From: an uncultured SAR86 cluster bacterium
GTDB lineage: Bacteria > Pseudomonadota > Gammaproteobacteria > Magnimaribacterales > D2472
Length of the DNA: 64,000 nucleotides
Assembly: GCA_905181645.1 (NCBI GenBank)
Contig: CAJIYN010000002.1
Span: forward strand, 387,785 to 451,784
Direction of reading: 5' to 3'
The first letter of the stretch is position 1; every line of letters begins with the position of its first letter. This document shows, one piece after another, positions 1-11,225 of the stretch. The notes below the pieces were generated by a model. It made no database searches. It was not told the DNA's origin and was given only the letters and a program-made list of their open reading frames with translations. The position numbers and the translations under genes were made by a program.

Positions 1-177
1 CATTAATTCATATGCTTGACTACCACTTGTTCCAAAATATCGTTCTAAAATGTGTACAACAAATTCCATGGGTGTGTAATCATCGTTTAACAACATAACC
101 TTGTACATTTTTGGTTTTTTTGTTTTAGGAATGGCTTTTGTTGCTAAACCTACATCAATATTTTCGTCATCTGACAT
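1..177 (-). CDS. clpS: ATP-dependent Clp protease adaptor ClpS (C-terminus cut by window edge)
   Basis: Reverse-strand translation [59 protein letters not shown]; Clp[14 protein letters not shown] motif. Confidence 0.9.
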   Translation of the reverse strand, partial: MSDDENIDVGLATKAIPKTKKPKMYKVMLLNDDYTPMEFVVHILERYFGTSGSQAYELM

Positions 178-199
178 AATCATTTAGTGACTGGTTTCA

Positions 200-820
200 T
201 TAAATTACTGTTTTTCCTAAAATTTTTATAAGCATACCAAAGATTAACCCAGATATGAGCCCCCCAAGATGGGCATAGTTTGCAATTGATCCAAAGCCAA
301 AAATTTCTAGAACTCCCATAAATCCTAATGCTAGCCAAATGATCATAAATATATATATTGCAGGTGGAAGACCGTAACGTTCTTTGTTTGAATCTAGCTC
401 TATTAAAAAGCAATATCCAAGCAATCCGTAAACTACTCCTGATAATCCTCCAAATAATGAAACTCCACTCCAAAGATATTCAATATAATTACTAGTAATG
501 CCTGAGAAAATAACTAAACAAAGAAATAAGAGTCTGCCATCAAGCATCTCAATTTTAGATCCTAATATGAATATCCAGAGCGCATTAAAAGCTAAATGGC
601 TCAATGAGAAATGAATAAATATAGGCGTTATAAGTCTCCACCAATCATTTTGAATAAAGTAAGTCTGATTAAACGTTACAAACTCTAAATAAAGTCCTGA
701 TCGTTGAAAATCTAGAAAAGATAAATTTCTAATAATTTCAAAATTGAGTCCAAAGTTAGAAATAACTGTTATGAGTGTAGCTATAACAATTATAGGAATA
801 TGAAAATTTTTTATATTCAA
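200..820 (-). CDS. Rhomboid family intramembrane serine protease
   Basis: Polytopic; GGLSGVVYGL (Ser) and NYAHLGGL (His) motifs. Confidence 0.85.
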   Translation of the reverse strand: MNIKNFHIPIIVIATLITVISNFGLNFEIIRNLSFLDFQRSGLYLEFVTFNQTYFIQNDWWRLITPIFIHFSLSHLAFNALWIFILGSKIEMLDGRLLFLCLVIFSGITSNYIEYLWSGVSLFGGLSGVVYGLLGYCFLIELDSNKERYGLPPAIYIFMIIWLALGFMGVLEIFGFGSIANYAHLGGLISGLIFGMLIKILGKTVI

Positions 821-1669
821 GAAATAGAATTGTTTTTAGTGATGTCTAAACTCCATCCAAGTTTTTCTCTGCAAGCCTCAAAGAAATCATTATCATTTGA
901 TGCAAAAGCAATTTGTACACTCACAAATAGTGGATATACCGCTTTTCAAATTTCTGCTTGGCGACCATCTGCACATATTTTAGTTTTCACCTGAACTCAT
1001 TAATAATTTTATTTCTATTTTCTGATCAGAGGAGATAATAAATGGTCTTGATGAAATACTCTGCGGAAGCATTGGTAATATTGTCCAAACGTCTAAACTT
1101 GGATGAATAATAGGACCGCCAGCAGATAATGCATATGCAGTTGATCCTGTTGGAGTAGCAATGATAAGACCATCTGATCTTTGTTCATAAACAGGCTTGT
1201 CATCTACACTGAGCTGATAACGCATTAATTGTGCATATGATCCTGAATGAATAACTATTTCATTAAGTCCAAATAATGTTTTATCTAAAAAGTTTGCTGA
1301 GACTAAAGACCTTTCTTCTATCTCATAATTACCTTGCAGAATATCTTGAATAATAGATTCAAAGTTTTCGATATTAATATCTGTTAGGAATCCCAAAGTA
1401 CCTAAATTAATTCCTAGTAGAGGAATATCAGAAGTAATGAAATTTCTTGCTGCTCCAAGTAAAGTTCCATCTCCACCAAAGACAATCAAAACATCAATTT
1501 GATCTTGAAATTCCTGATAGTTTTTCTCTATAACTAAACTCAGTTTTGTGCCCTCTTCAATAAAAATTTTATCTGTATATTTTGAAAGAATAGGTAATAG
1601 CGAATCAAGGAATTTGATGTCTCCATCTTCCTGATTTTTTTTAACTACGATACCTATATTTTCAAACAT
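817..1669 (-). CDS. nadK: NAD kinase, split by a frameshift near 990
   Basis: FGGDGTLLGAAR, GFLTDI, ATPTGSTAYALSAGGPI; C-terminal part continues in another frame. Confidence 0.88.
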
Positions 1670-1695
1670 AATGAGGCATTATACTCCTTGATAGA

Positions 1696-2478
1696 TTGGA
1701 AAATAAATATATGCAACTAACAAATAAAATTAATGAGTTTTTAAGTCTTATTCAAGAAGCTAATAAGATTGTTATTTTAACTGGCGCTGGTATTAGTACT
1801 GAGTCTGGTCTGCCTGACTTTAGAAGTGATGATGGTTTTTGGACAAAAAATAAACCTATATTATTTAAAGAATTCTTAAAAGATGCAGAATCTAGAAGAC
1901 TTTCATGGGAGAGAAATTTGGAGTTAAAAGAAAAACTTAAATCAATAAAACCAAATACAGGACACTTCTTTGTTAGAGATTTAATTAACACCTCAACAAA
2001 TCATCATCTTATTACACAAAATATAGATGGCTTGCATTCAATGGCGGGCCTTGATGAGAAAAAAATTATTGAAATTCATGGGAATGCTACTAAAGCATCC
2101 TGCCTAAATTGCTTTAAAGAATTTGATCCAAGCATATTTCATAAATCTGTTATTAATCATCTTGAGGTTCCAGATTGCAGTGACTGCGGCTCATTAGTAA
2201 AGGTTTCAACTATATCATTTGGTCAACCGATGAATGAAAAAGACCATACAAATGCAATGTATTTAACCCAAGCAGCTGATTTATTTATTTCAATAGGAAC
2301 TTCATTAAGTGTGCAGCCAGTGGCTAAATTACCTGAATTGGCAAAAAAAAATGGATCTAAACTAGTTATTCTTAATAGGGACGCTACCCCATTAGATCAT
2401 CAAGCGGATGTGGTTATAAATGCAGAATTGCAGGATATTTTTTTAAAAATATCTAAAAATTTATCAATCGTGCATTAA
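1696..2478 (+). CDS. Sir2-family NAD-dependent protein deacylase
   Basis: LTGAGISTESGLPDFRS, TQNIDGLH, paired CxxC Zn motifs. Confidence 0.9.
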   Translation: MENKYMQLTNKINEFLSLIQEANKIVILTGAGISTESGLPDFRSDDGFWTKNKPILFKEFLKDAESRRLSWERNLELKEKLKSIKPNTGHFFVRDLINTSTNHHLITQNIDGLHSMAGLDEKKIIEIHGNATKASCLNCFKEFDPSIFHKSVINHLEVPDCSDCGSLVKVSTISFGQPMNEKDHTNAMYLTQAADLFISIGTSLSVQPVAKLPELAKKNGSKLVILNRDATPLDHQADVVINAELQDIFLKISKNLSIVH

Positions 2479-3503
2479 AGCTGCTCTTCCAACTATCTTA
2501 CCTTCTTTTAGATCAATTAAAGTCTGATTTGCTTCTGATGCATGCCTTTTTTCAACAGGAATAGGATCAATTTTACCCTCTCTAACTAATTTCATAAGCT
2601 CTTTTAAATTCGATAAGCTACCCACATAAGAACCTTGAATATTTCTTTCCATTAAAACCATCATTGGTAGCGGATGATTTAACTCACCTCCAAATAGCCC
2701 AACTATAATATACCTGCCGCCCTTTCTTAAAAGATTAGTAGCAAATCCAGTTGATAAATCAGAACCAACAAAATCAATTACTGCGCTAACACCTCCGGTA
2801 ATTGCATGAATTCTTTGTGCTGCATCTTCATCTCTTGAATTTATTGCGTGAGAAGCTCCACTTTCTAAAGCTAAGTTTAGTTTAGCCTCATCAACATCAA
2901 CAACAATTGGCTGAACGTTAAAAGCTGCTTTAGCAATTTGGATACCCATCAACCCAATCCCATTATAAGAATATGATCGTCAGCATTTACATTTACTAAT
3001 TTTTTTAAAGCACCAAATGCTGTTAAGCCAGAGCACATATAAGTTGCCGCTAAGCCTGGTCTTATACCTGTATAATCTAGAAGATACTTTGAATCAGGAA
3101 TTAAACAAAAGTCGGAAAAACCTCCAGGTAGTTGAATACCTAATTGCTGAGGTGCATTACAATAATGTTCATCACCTGTTTCGCAGGTAGAACATTCCCC
3201 GCAACCTATCCAGGGATAAGCAACAACACTTGATCCAATCTTTACATCAGACACATCAGGCCCAACACTTACAACCTCTCCTTCAATCTCATGTCCAAGT
3301 GTATGTGGTAAATTCATTGCCGCACCAACAGGTAATTGATTTCCACCACCAAGATCAAAATAACCATCATGAAGATGGACATCTGAATGACAGACACCGC
3401 TATATGTGATTTTTAATAAAACCTCTTTGCCCTTAGGCTTAGGTGTTTCGCTTTCGATAGTTTTAAGAGGTTTTCCAAACTCAACAATTGCTTCACTTTT
3501 CAT
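2464..3503 (-). CDS. Zn-dependent alcohol dehydrogenase (MDR), frameshift near 2950
   Basis: GVCHSDVHLHDG, GHEIEGEVVSVG, GCGECSTCETGDEHYC; Rossmann half in the adjacent frame. Confidence 0.87.
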
Positions 3504-3664
3504 TTACTTCTCCTTTATTTAAATAAATTAATTATTATTTTTATTATTATCTAAAGCACCCTCTTTTTAACATTTAATTTATTGCCATAGTTTTGCTTAG
3601 ACTAGAAAAATCTATATTTGTCCTTACAATGGGATTGAAATTAAAAATTTAGGAAACTAGTCAA

Positions 3665-4802
3665 ATGGAACATTTAGAATCTTTTAGAGCAGAAGTAAAA
3701 GAGTGGCTTGAGGAAAACTGCCCTCCTTCAATGAGAACAGGATCAAAAGTTGATGCTAGTAGTGCAACTGATGAGGTCTGGGGTGGAAGAAATGCTGTTT
3801 ATAAAAACCCAGAATCTAAACTTTGGTTAGATAGAATGGGGGCTAAGGGTTGGACAATGCCAACTGTTGCAAAAGAGTATGGTGGTGGTGGTCTTTCTAA
3901 AGAAGAAACTAAGATTTTAAATGAAGAATTATGGTCAATAGGTGCTAAACAAGCATTATTGAGTTTTGGTATCTGGATGTTAGCTCCTGCACTTTTAGAG
4001 TATGCAAGCGAAGAGCAAAAGAGATTACATATTCCAAGAATCATCAAAGGTGAAATTAGATGGTGTCAAGGTTACTCTGAACCTGGTGCTGGGTCTGATC
4101 TTACAGTGTAAGGCGGAAGATAAAGGTGATCATTATTTAGTAAATGGTACAAAAATATGGACAACAATGGCACAGCATGCCGATATGATTTTTTGTCTTG
4201 TGCGAACATCAAAAACTGATAAGCCACAAGCAGGAATATCCTTTTTGTTAATAGATATGAAAACTGAAGGAATTGATGTACGTCCTCTTATTACATTAGA
4301 TCAGTCACCCGAGCCTTACCAAGAGGTTAATCAAGTATTTTTTGAAGATGTTAAGGTTCCGAAAGAAAATTTAGTGGGTGAAGAGAATAAGGGTTGGACA
4401 TATGCCAAATATCTTCTTGAATTTGAAAGAGGTAATACATATTCACCTAGTCTCTATAGAGGCGGTAATGACGTTGTAACTCTTGCTAAGAAACATTTTG
4501 GTGAAGAGGATGGAAAAATTGCTAATGGTATTTTTAGAGCAGATGTTACGAGTCACAAAATGAAAGAACATGCATTTGGATTAACTCTAAAAAGAGCTGG
4601 TGATGAGGGTGGTAAAGCTTCAGCTGTTGCTTCTATGTTTAAATATTACGGAACTGAACATAATAAAAAAACGTCATGAATTAATGGTTGCTGCTATGGG
4701 AACTGATGGGGTTGCTTGGGATGGTGATGAATATGATCAAGAGGAAAAAGACCTCACCAAAGCATGGCTCAGAACAAAACGAAATATGAATTCCTCTATG
4801 TA
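3665..4802 (+). CDS. Acyl-CoA dehydrogenase, multiple frame breaks (near 4110 and 4670)
   Basis: WCQGYSEPGAGSDL, NGTKIWTTMAQHAD; first member of an adjacent ACAD pair. Confidence 0.85.
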
Positions 4803-4869
4803 GAACTTCTCTTACCAAACCAAAACCAGAGGCCCAAAAATGATAGACTGACATTAAGACTAATAATAA

Positions 4870-6005
4870 TGAAACTAATACTTCGAGTTTTACAAATGCT
4901 TAGAGATTCTGCAAAAGATTTTGCAGAAAATAGAACTCCTGTAAATCATTTTCGATCTCTAAGAGATAACAATAATGCTCAAAATTATGATGAATCTCTG
5001 TGGAAAGAGATGGTCAATTTAGGCTGGTCAGGAATTTTAATTCCAGAAGAATTTGGTGGATCAGATTTTGGTCTTGCTGGTATAAGCGTAATTATGCAAG
5101 AGATAGGGAAAACTCTTACTCCATCACCCCTTCTAGCAACAGCAGTCTTGGGAGCATCAGCTATTAATACTTTTGGAACTCAAGAACAAAAAGCAGAATA
5201 TCTTCCAAAGATAGCGTCAGGAGAAATTACCATAGCATTAGCAGTTGATGAAGAAAGTCATCATGCTCCTGCAAATACAGTTACTAAAGCAGAATTAGTT
5301 GGTGAAGAATGGGCTCTAAATGGTAAAAAGAAATTTGTAGTCGATGGTGCAAGTGCAAATATTATTATTGTTTTAACTAGAACATCTGGGTCTAAAGGCG
5401 ATAAAACTGGTTTAACTTTGTTTATTCTAGATTCAAATCATGAGGGTCTTAAAATTATTAAAACAGATATGGCTGATTGTAGGAACTACGCAAATATAGT
5501 TTTAGATAATGTTAAATTACCTAAAAATGCTTTGCTGGGAGATCAGGAATCTGGTGGAGAGGCTATTGATAAGATTTTAGATGAAGGAAGAATAGCTTTA
5601 TCTGCTGAAATGCTTGGTAATTCTGAAGCAGCTTTTGAAATGACTCTTAATTATTTAAAAGAAAGAAAACAATTTGGAGTTTTAATTGGAACCTTCCAAG
5701 CACTTCAGCATAGAGCAGCTGAAATGTTTGTTGAAATAGAGCTCACTAAATCAGCTGTTATGGCAGCTATGCAAGGCGCTGATGAGAATAATAATGATCT
5801 TCAAAGAATGGCAAGTCTTGCTAAATCTATTGCAGGAGAAACCCTATACTTAGTCTCTAATGAATCTGTTCAAATGCATGGCGGGATAGGTGTAACAGAT
5901 GAGTATGATATTGGTTTTTATATGAAAAGAGCTAGAGTTGCTGAAGTTATTTTTGGCGGAGCTAACTTTCACCAAGAAAGATACGCAAATTTAAGCAATT
6001 TCTAA
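4870..6005 (+). CDS. Acyl-CoA dehydrogenase, second member of pair
   Basis: QMLRDSAKDFAENRTP, ERKQFGVLIGTFQALQHRAAEM, QMHGGIGVTDEYD. Confidence 0.88.
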
Positions 6006-6068
6006 TAAATCTAACAGCAATTTATCTAATTGTTATAATAAATATCTCTTTTAGCCGAGAGATTAATT

Positions 6069-6956
6069 ATGAATTATTTTAAATCTAACTTAATTGGCAT
6101 TATTAGCCTTGTTTTAATTCTTACTGAATTAATTATTGGGTTTTCAACTCTAGCAATAGTAAACATTCCTAGAATTGTTGTGCGCACCCAGCGTTTTAAA
6201 ATTTTTCTGCATAATGTATCAAATACAATAGGTGAGCTAACCGTGCTCGGTCTTAAGTATATTATGCAGTTCATGTATGGAAAGCACTCTATCCAAATTA
6301 TTAGTAATGATAAATTATCTACAGATGATTGGTATTTAGCTATGTCAAATCACAGTTCTTGGGCGGATATTTTTGTCATTCTCGTAGCTACAAATTATAG
6401 AATTCCATTACTTAAAATATTTATGAAAAAAGAATTATGGTGGATACCTTTTGTATTTCTTGCAAACAAAACTTTAAATATGCCTTTTGTCCATAGGCAC
6501 TCTAGAGCCGAAATAGAGAAAAATCCTAATCTTAGGTACAAAGATTATGAAAATACTATTAAATCTTGTAAACGCTTTCACAGATCACCAACTACAGTTT
6601 TTAGTTACGCTGAAGGCACTAGGCATACTGATCAAAAGCATCAAGAACAAAACTCGCCTTATAAAAATTTACTAAAGCCTAAAGTTGGAGGGATTGCTAC
6701 TGCTTTATCTGCTATTCCACAAATTAATAAATTATTAGACTTTACGATTGTTTATGAATCTAAAAAGAAAAGCTTTTGGTCGTTTTTAAAGGGTGAAATG
6801 AAAAATGTTAAAGTTCATATTCAAGAGTATGAAGTGCCTGAAAATCTTAAGAATAAAAATTACTTAAATGATGATCTTTATAGAAATAATTTTAAAGATT
6901 GGATCGATAACTTATGGATAAAAAAAGATAATATATTTGAAGAGCTAAAGTTCTAA
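6069..6956 (+). CDS. 1-acyl-glycerol-3-phosphate acyltransferase-like (PlsC superfamily)
   Basis: NHSSWADI (HX4D variant) and FSYAEGTR motifs. Confidence 0.8.
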   Translation: MNYFKSNLIGIISLVLILTELIIGFSTLAIVNIPRIVVRTQRFKIFLHNVSNTIGELTVLGLKYIMQFMYGKHSIQIISNDKLSTDDWYLAMSNHSSWADIFVILVATNYRIPLLKIFMKKELWWIPFVFLANKTLNMPFVHRHSRAEIEKNPNLRYKDYENTIKSCKRFHRSPTTVFSYAEGTRHTDQKHQEQNSPYKNLLKPKVGGIATALSAIPQINKLLDFTIVYESKKKSFWSFLKGEMKNVKVHIQEYEVPENLKNKNYLNDDLYRNNFKDWIDNLWIKKDNIFEELKF

Positions 6957-7430
6957 TTGCTTTTTTACAATAACCCAGCCATTGGAGTCTATGTAAATCC
7001 AGTTGCCTGATCGTATCATCACCCCTCCAACAAAAATATCAGCTCCAAGAGTTCCTAAACCATTTTTATTTGTTTTTTTAGGAATAGAACCTTTTGCATA
7101 TATTCCAATCGGAAGGGTTTTAAGGACCTCAATATCTCTAACAAAACCATCTACAATAATTCCATTCCAATTCCTAACAATGCTTTTGCTGCAATTTGAG
7201 ATGCACGGCCAAGACTAACACCTGTATTATCTAAAGCTGTAATAGCCGCATTTAAATCAGACACTATTTGTGAATAAACGCTATTTACAGGTTGTCTTGC
7301 AAGTATTGATTGATCCGAAGCACTTGGAGCGCCAGATAAATTTATAGTAACATCACCAACTTGAATCTTATCCGCATGCTCATCGCAAATATCAGGTACT
7401 GAAAAATTTAAACTATTACTCCTTCCAATA
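6945..7430 (-). CDS. RraA-like family protein, frameshifted
   Basis: Reverse strand reads VPDICDEHADKIQV and, in another frame, NWNGIIVDGFVRDIEVLKTLPIGIYAKGSIPKKTNKNGLG; the + strand ORF 7003-7218 here is antisense. Confidence 0.65.
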
Positions 7431-7553
7431 ATTTTAATACAATTAATTAAGATTTGTTTATTTCCATATCGATTGAATAAGTACAGAAGTTAATTAATCT
7501 AAGATAGAATAAATTATTAAAGATTAAAGTAGGTATAAATTAGGAGTAAAAAT

Positions 7554-8715
7554 ATGAAATCACCAATTTGTGAAATGTTTGATATAGAATTTCCAATTAG
7601 TTGCATTTAGCCACTGCAGAGATGTTGTTGTTGCTGTTTCAAAGGCAGGTGGTTGTGGTGTTTTGGGAGCGGTTGGGCATACTCCAGAAATGCTTGAACA
7701 AGATTTAAAATGGATTGATGATCATATTGATGGAATGCCTTATGGGGTTGATTTACTTGTTCCAAATGCATTTGAAGGCAAAGGAACAAATAAAACTTCA
7801 GAAGATTTAAGAGATATGATTCCTCAAGAGTATAGAGATTTTAGAGCTGATGTTCTAAAGCAATATGAAGTAGATGGCGAAGCTCTTAGAGGTGGAAGTG
7901 AAGCTAAAGATGTTGAACTTGCGTCTGATTCTAGATTTGGTAAAAACTTACGACAAGATGGCGCACAAAAACTTTTAGAAGTTGCTTTTTCTCACCCTAT
8001 TCAACTAATAGCAAATGCATTAGGAGTTCCGCCAAAATGGATGCTTGATATGGGTAAAGAAAATAATGTAAAAGTTGCGGCGCTATTAGGTGCTAAAGAA
8101 CATGCTATCAAGCAAGTTCAAGCTGGTGTAGATATTCTAGTTGTTTCTGGGACCGAAGGCGGCGGTCATTGTGGAAGTGTTTCTACAATGGTGTTAATAC
8201 CTGAAGTAAAGAGAGCTATTAAAGAGCTGGGTGAAGTTCCAATTCTTGCTGCTGGAGGTATAGCAACTGGAGAGCAAATGGCAGGAGTTATGGCTATGGG
8301 TGCTGATGGGGTTTGGTGTGCCTCGGTATTCCTTCCGACAACAGAAGCCGAAACATCAGAAGTAATTAAGGAAAAAATGGTAAATGCTTCATCAAGTCAA
8401 ACTGTAAGATCCCGAAGTAGAACTGGTAAACATTCAAGACAACTCAAATCTGCTTGGACAGATGCCTGGGAATCTAAAGATGCTCCTGAGCCTCTACCTA
8501 TGCCACTTCAAACTATGATTAGTGAGCCAGCTTTAGCTGTAGTTAATAAGCAAGCTGAAATTGGTCATGAAGGTGCTAAAGAACTTGCAACCTATTGGGT
8601 TGGCCAGGGAATTGGATTAGTTGATGAAACCATAACTGCTGGTCAAACGGTTCAAAAATTCAAAGAAGAATTTATAGTGGGTTATGAAAGAATGACTTCA
8701 CTCTTTGATGAATAG
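7554..8715 (+). CDS. Nitronate monooxygenase / FabK-like FMN protein, frameshift near 7600
   Basis: MKSPICEMFDIEFPI; SKAGGCGVLGAVG; GTEGGGHCGSVSTMVLIPEV; ILAAGGIATGEQMA. Confidence 0.83.
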
Positions 8716-8740
8716 TTTTAAGATTTAACTAATAAAAATT

Positions 8741-9218
8741 CTATAGTTTTAAATAGTTGCCATTACCATAAAGCAAAGGGTCAGGCTCCTCGCTATTTAA
8801 GACTACATTATCTATAGATAAAATTAGGATTGAGTGAGTTGCGTAATCAACCATTTCTTCTATTTTACAATCCTATTATTGCCTGAGAATCACTGAGAAA
8901 AGGAGTTTGATTTTCATCATAAGACCAATGGTCATTGTCAAACCTACTAACATCTAAATCACTAGAGCTGCAGATTGTTGAAATCTCTTGTTGAGAAGAA
9001 CTTAATAAATTTACATTAACCAGATGACCATTTTTTAGAGTTCCATGAATGCTTGCTGATTTGTTTATACATGCCAATAAAGATGCTGGATCAATAGAAA
9101 GAGAAGTCATAGAGGATACTGTTATAGCATTCTTATTACCATTTTCAGCATTAGAAATAATGCATACAGGATATGCTAAATTTCTAAGAGCCTTAATAAA
9201 TTTATCTTGATTATTCAT
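8741..9218 (-). CDS. Flavin reductase domain protein, frameshift near 8880
   Basis: NLAYPVCIISNAENGNKNAITVSSMTSLSIDPASLLACINKSASIH. Confidence 0.78.
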
Positions 9219-9249
9219 GCAATAATTATATATAGATATATTTTTAAAG

Positions 9250-10455
9250 TTATATATTTTTTCTTAAAACAAATTCCAAAACCGTTGCGTTAATACAATA
9301 TCTAGGCATTCCATTTGGTCCATCGGGAAATACATGGCCAAGGTGAATACCTGAACTCTTAGATCTTATTTCTGTTCTTCGCATTCCATAGCTATTATCC
9401 GCAAGCTCATATGTTGAGTCTTGAACTGGTCTGGTAAAAGAGAGCCAGCCAGATGAAGAATTAAATCTATCTCTTGTATCAAATAAAGCAGCTCCACTTA
9501 ATTTATCTATAAATATTCCATCAGGAGTATTCTTAAAAATTTCATACTCTTGGCAGAATCTTGCATCTGTGCCTTCATTAAATGCCACATTATAAGCTTC
9601 ACTTCTACCTAATTTAAAAGCTCCAAAAAATTTATAAAATGCTTCTGGCTCGAGGTAGCCCTGATAACCAAATACTTCAGTTCCATCTTCTAAAAAGAGA
9701 ATTGTAGGAGTGGCCCAAGTTGGAGTCTTAAGATTCAAGCCTTCAAGATTAGAAGCTAAACGAAATGACATAGCTATACTTCCTTTGTAGTCATTAGCGA
9801 CATCTGCTTTAAAACTTTCACAATAAGGACAAAAACCTTCTGGCTCTATAATGACGATCTGTTTGCCTACTTGCAGCTTGCTATTATCTAGCTTAGCAAT
9901 TTGATCATTTGTATTAAATTTAATTCCAGTAGAGTGATCAGGGCAATAGCCATTAGGATTTTTAGCTAAATAATCTTGATGATATTCTTCTGCAACATAG
10001 AATTTTTCAAACTCAACAACTTGAGTGGTTACTTTTTTATAAGTCTGGTTTTTTAAAAGACTTTTAATCTCTTCTTTAATTATTTTTTTTTCATTTTCAT
10101 TTTTGTAAAATGCAATTGATCTATATTGGGTTCCAACATCGTTGCCTTGTCTATTAAGTTGAGTTGGATCATGGTTTTCAAAATAATGTTGGAGTAAGTC
10201 TTCTAGATTGATTAATTGAGAGTTAAAAGTAACTTTTACAACTACTTCTGTATGGTTGGTATTTTTATAGCAGACATCCTCATAGGTTGGATTATCTGTA
10301 TCACCACCCGCATAACCTACCGAAGTTAACCAAACACCATCGAGTTGCCAAAATTTTCTTTCAACTCCCCAAAAACAACCAGATCCAAATAGTACCTTTT
10401 TAAAATTTTTAGGATAATCCCCGTTTATTGGGTTTCCAGATATGTAGTGATTCAT
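9250..10455 (-). CDS. Peptide methionine sulfoxide reductase fusion: MsrA - thioredoxin-like (CPYC) - MsrB
   Basis: GSGCFWGVERKFWQLDGV (MsrA); GFCPYCESFKAD...TWATPTILFLEDG (Trx-like); SGWLSF...RYCINATVLEF (MsrB) in a single intact frame. Confidence 0.9.
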   Translation of the reverse strand: MNHYISGNPINGDYPKNFKKVLFGSGCFWGVERKFWQLDGVWLTSVGYAGGDTDNPTYEDVCYKNTNHTEVVVKVTFNSQLINLEDLLQHYFENHDPTQLNRQGNDVGTQYRSIAFYKNENEKKIIKEEIKSLLKNQTYKKVTTQVVEFEKFYVAEEYHQDYLAKNPNGYCPDHSTGIKFNTNDQIAKLDNSKLQVGKQIVIIEPEGFCPYCESFKADVANDYKGSIAMSFRLASNLEGLNLKTPTWATPTILFLEDGTEVFGYQGYLEPEAFYKFFGAFKLGRSEAYNVAFNEGTDARFCQEYEIFKNTPDGIFIDKLSGAALFDTRDRFNSSSGWLSFTRPVQDSTYELADNSYGMRRTEIRSKSSGIHLGHVFPDGPNGMPRYCINATVLEFVLRKNI

Positions 10456-10506
10456 TTAATAAATTATTAATAAGAGAGAATGTTTTATAAAGCTATTCAT
10501 TTATTG

Positions 10507-11122
10507 TTATACCTCCCATTTAAAACTCTTAGCCTTTTGAAAAGCCTCTCTTTCAAATAGCATATCTGTCCATCGAGTAATATTAGGCTTAAAAGCCTCC
10601 TCTATCCCTAAATGTTTTAGCTAAATATATTGCATAACTCACACATATATCAGCAATAGTGAATCGATTTGAGCAAAGATACTCTCTGGAATCTAAAGAT
10701 TTCTCTAATAGTTTTAATCTAGCAACAAACCAACGCCTGTAACCCTCTGCTGCTTTATCAGCAACTCCAACTTCTTGAAGTGTATATCTCAATACAACTG
10801 TTTGAGGAAAAGTTAAGGTAGCGTCTGAATGAGAAAGCCAATTGAGATAATTACCATAATCAGCCTCATCAACATTTACCTTAAGATCAGTTGGGCCATA
10901 GCTATCTACAAAATATTGACTCATTCCAACTGACTCAGTCATACGAACATCACCATCAATCATATAAGGTATGGTTCCTAAAATATTAATATCCATAAAC
11001 TCTTTATGCAGAAAACGAGGTGGAAATGGCATCATCTTAGAACCGAGTAAACCCATTTCTTCAGCTGTCCATATTGGACGCATTCCTCTTGAACCTTCAC
11101 AACTATAAATTTTAATTGTCAT
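10507..11122 (-). CDS. Glutathione S-transferase family protein, frameshift near 10590
   Basis: GST-like N-terminal fold, TESVGMSQYFVDSYG, FTIADICVSYAIYLAKTF. Confidence 0.75.
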
Positions 11123-11225
11123 ATAAACTCCTTGGGCATTTTAATAGGTTAATAGTACTCTTTTTGAGTGGTAATATTAATAATATTATATTACCATATT
11201 GTGAATTATTTCTAATTAATATTAT

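Noticed and set aside
4002-4679. Frame breaks as programmed ribosomal frameshifting
   Set aside because: Breaks occur in dozens of unrelated genes at varied contexts, often with apparent lost bases rather than a slippery heptamer; error is the simpler explanation.
7003-7218. + strand ORF of 71 aa
   Set aside because: Antisense to a better-supported RraA-like coding region on the minus strand.
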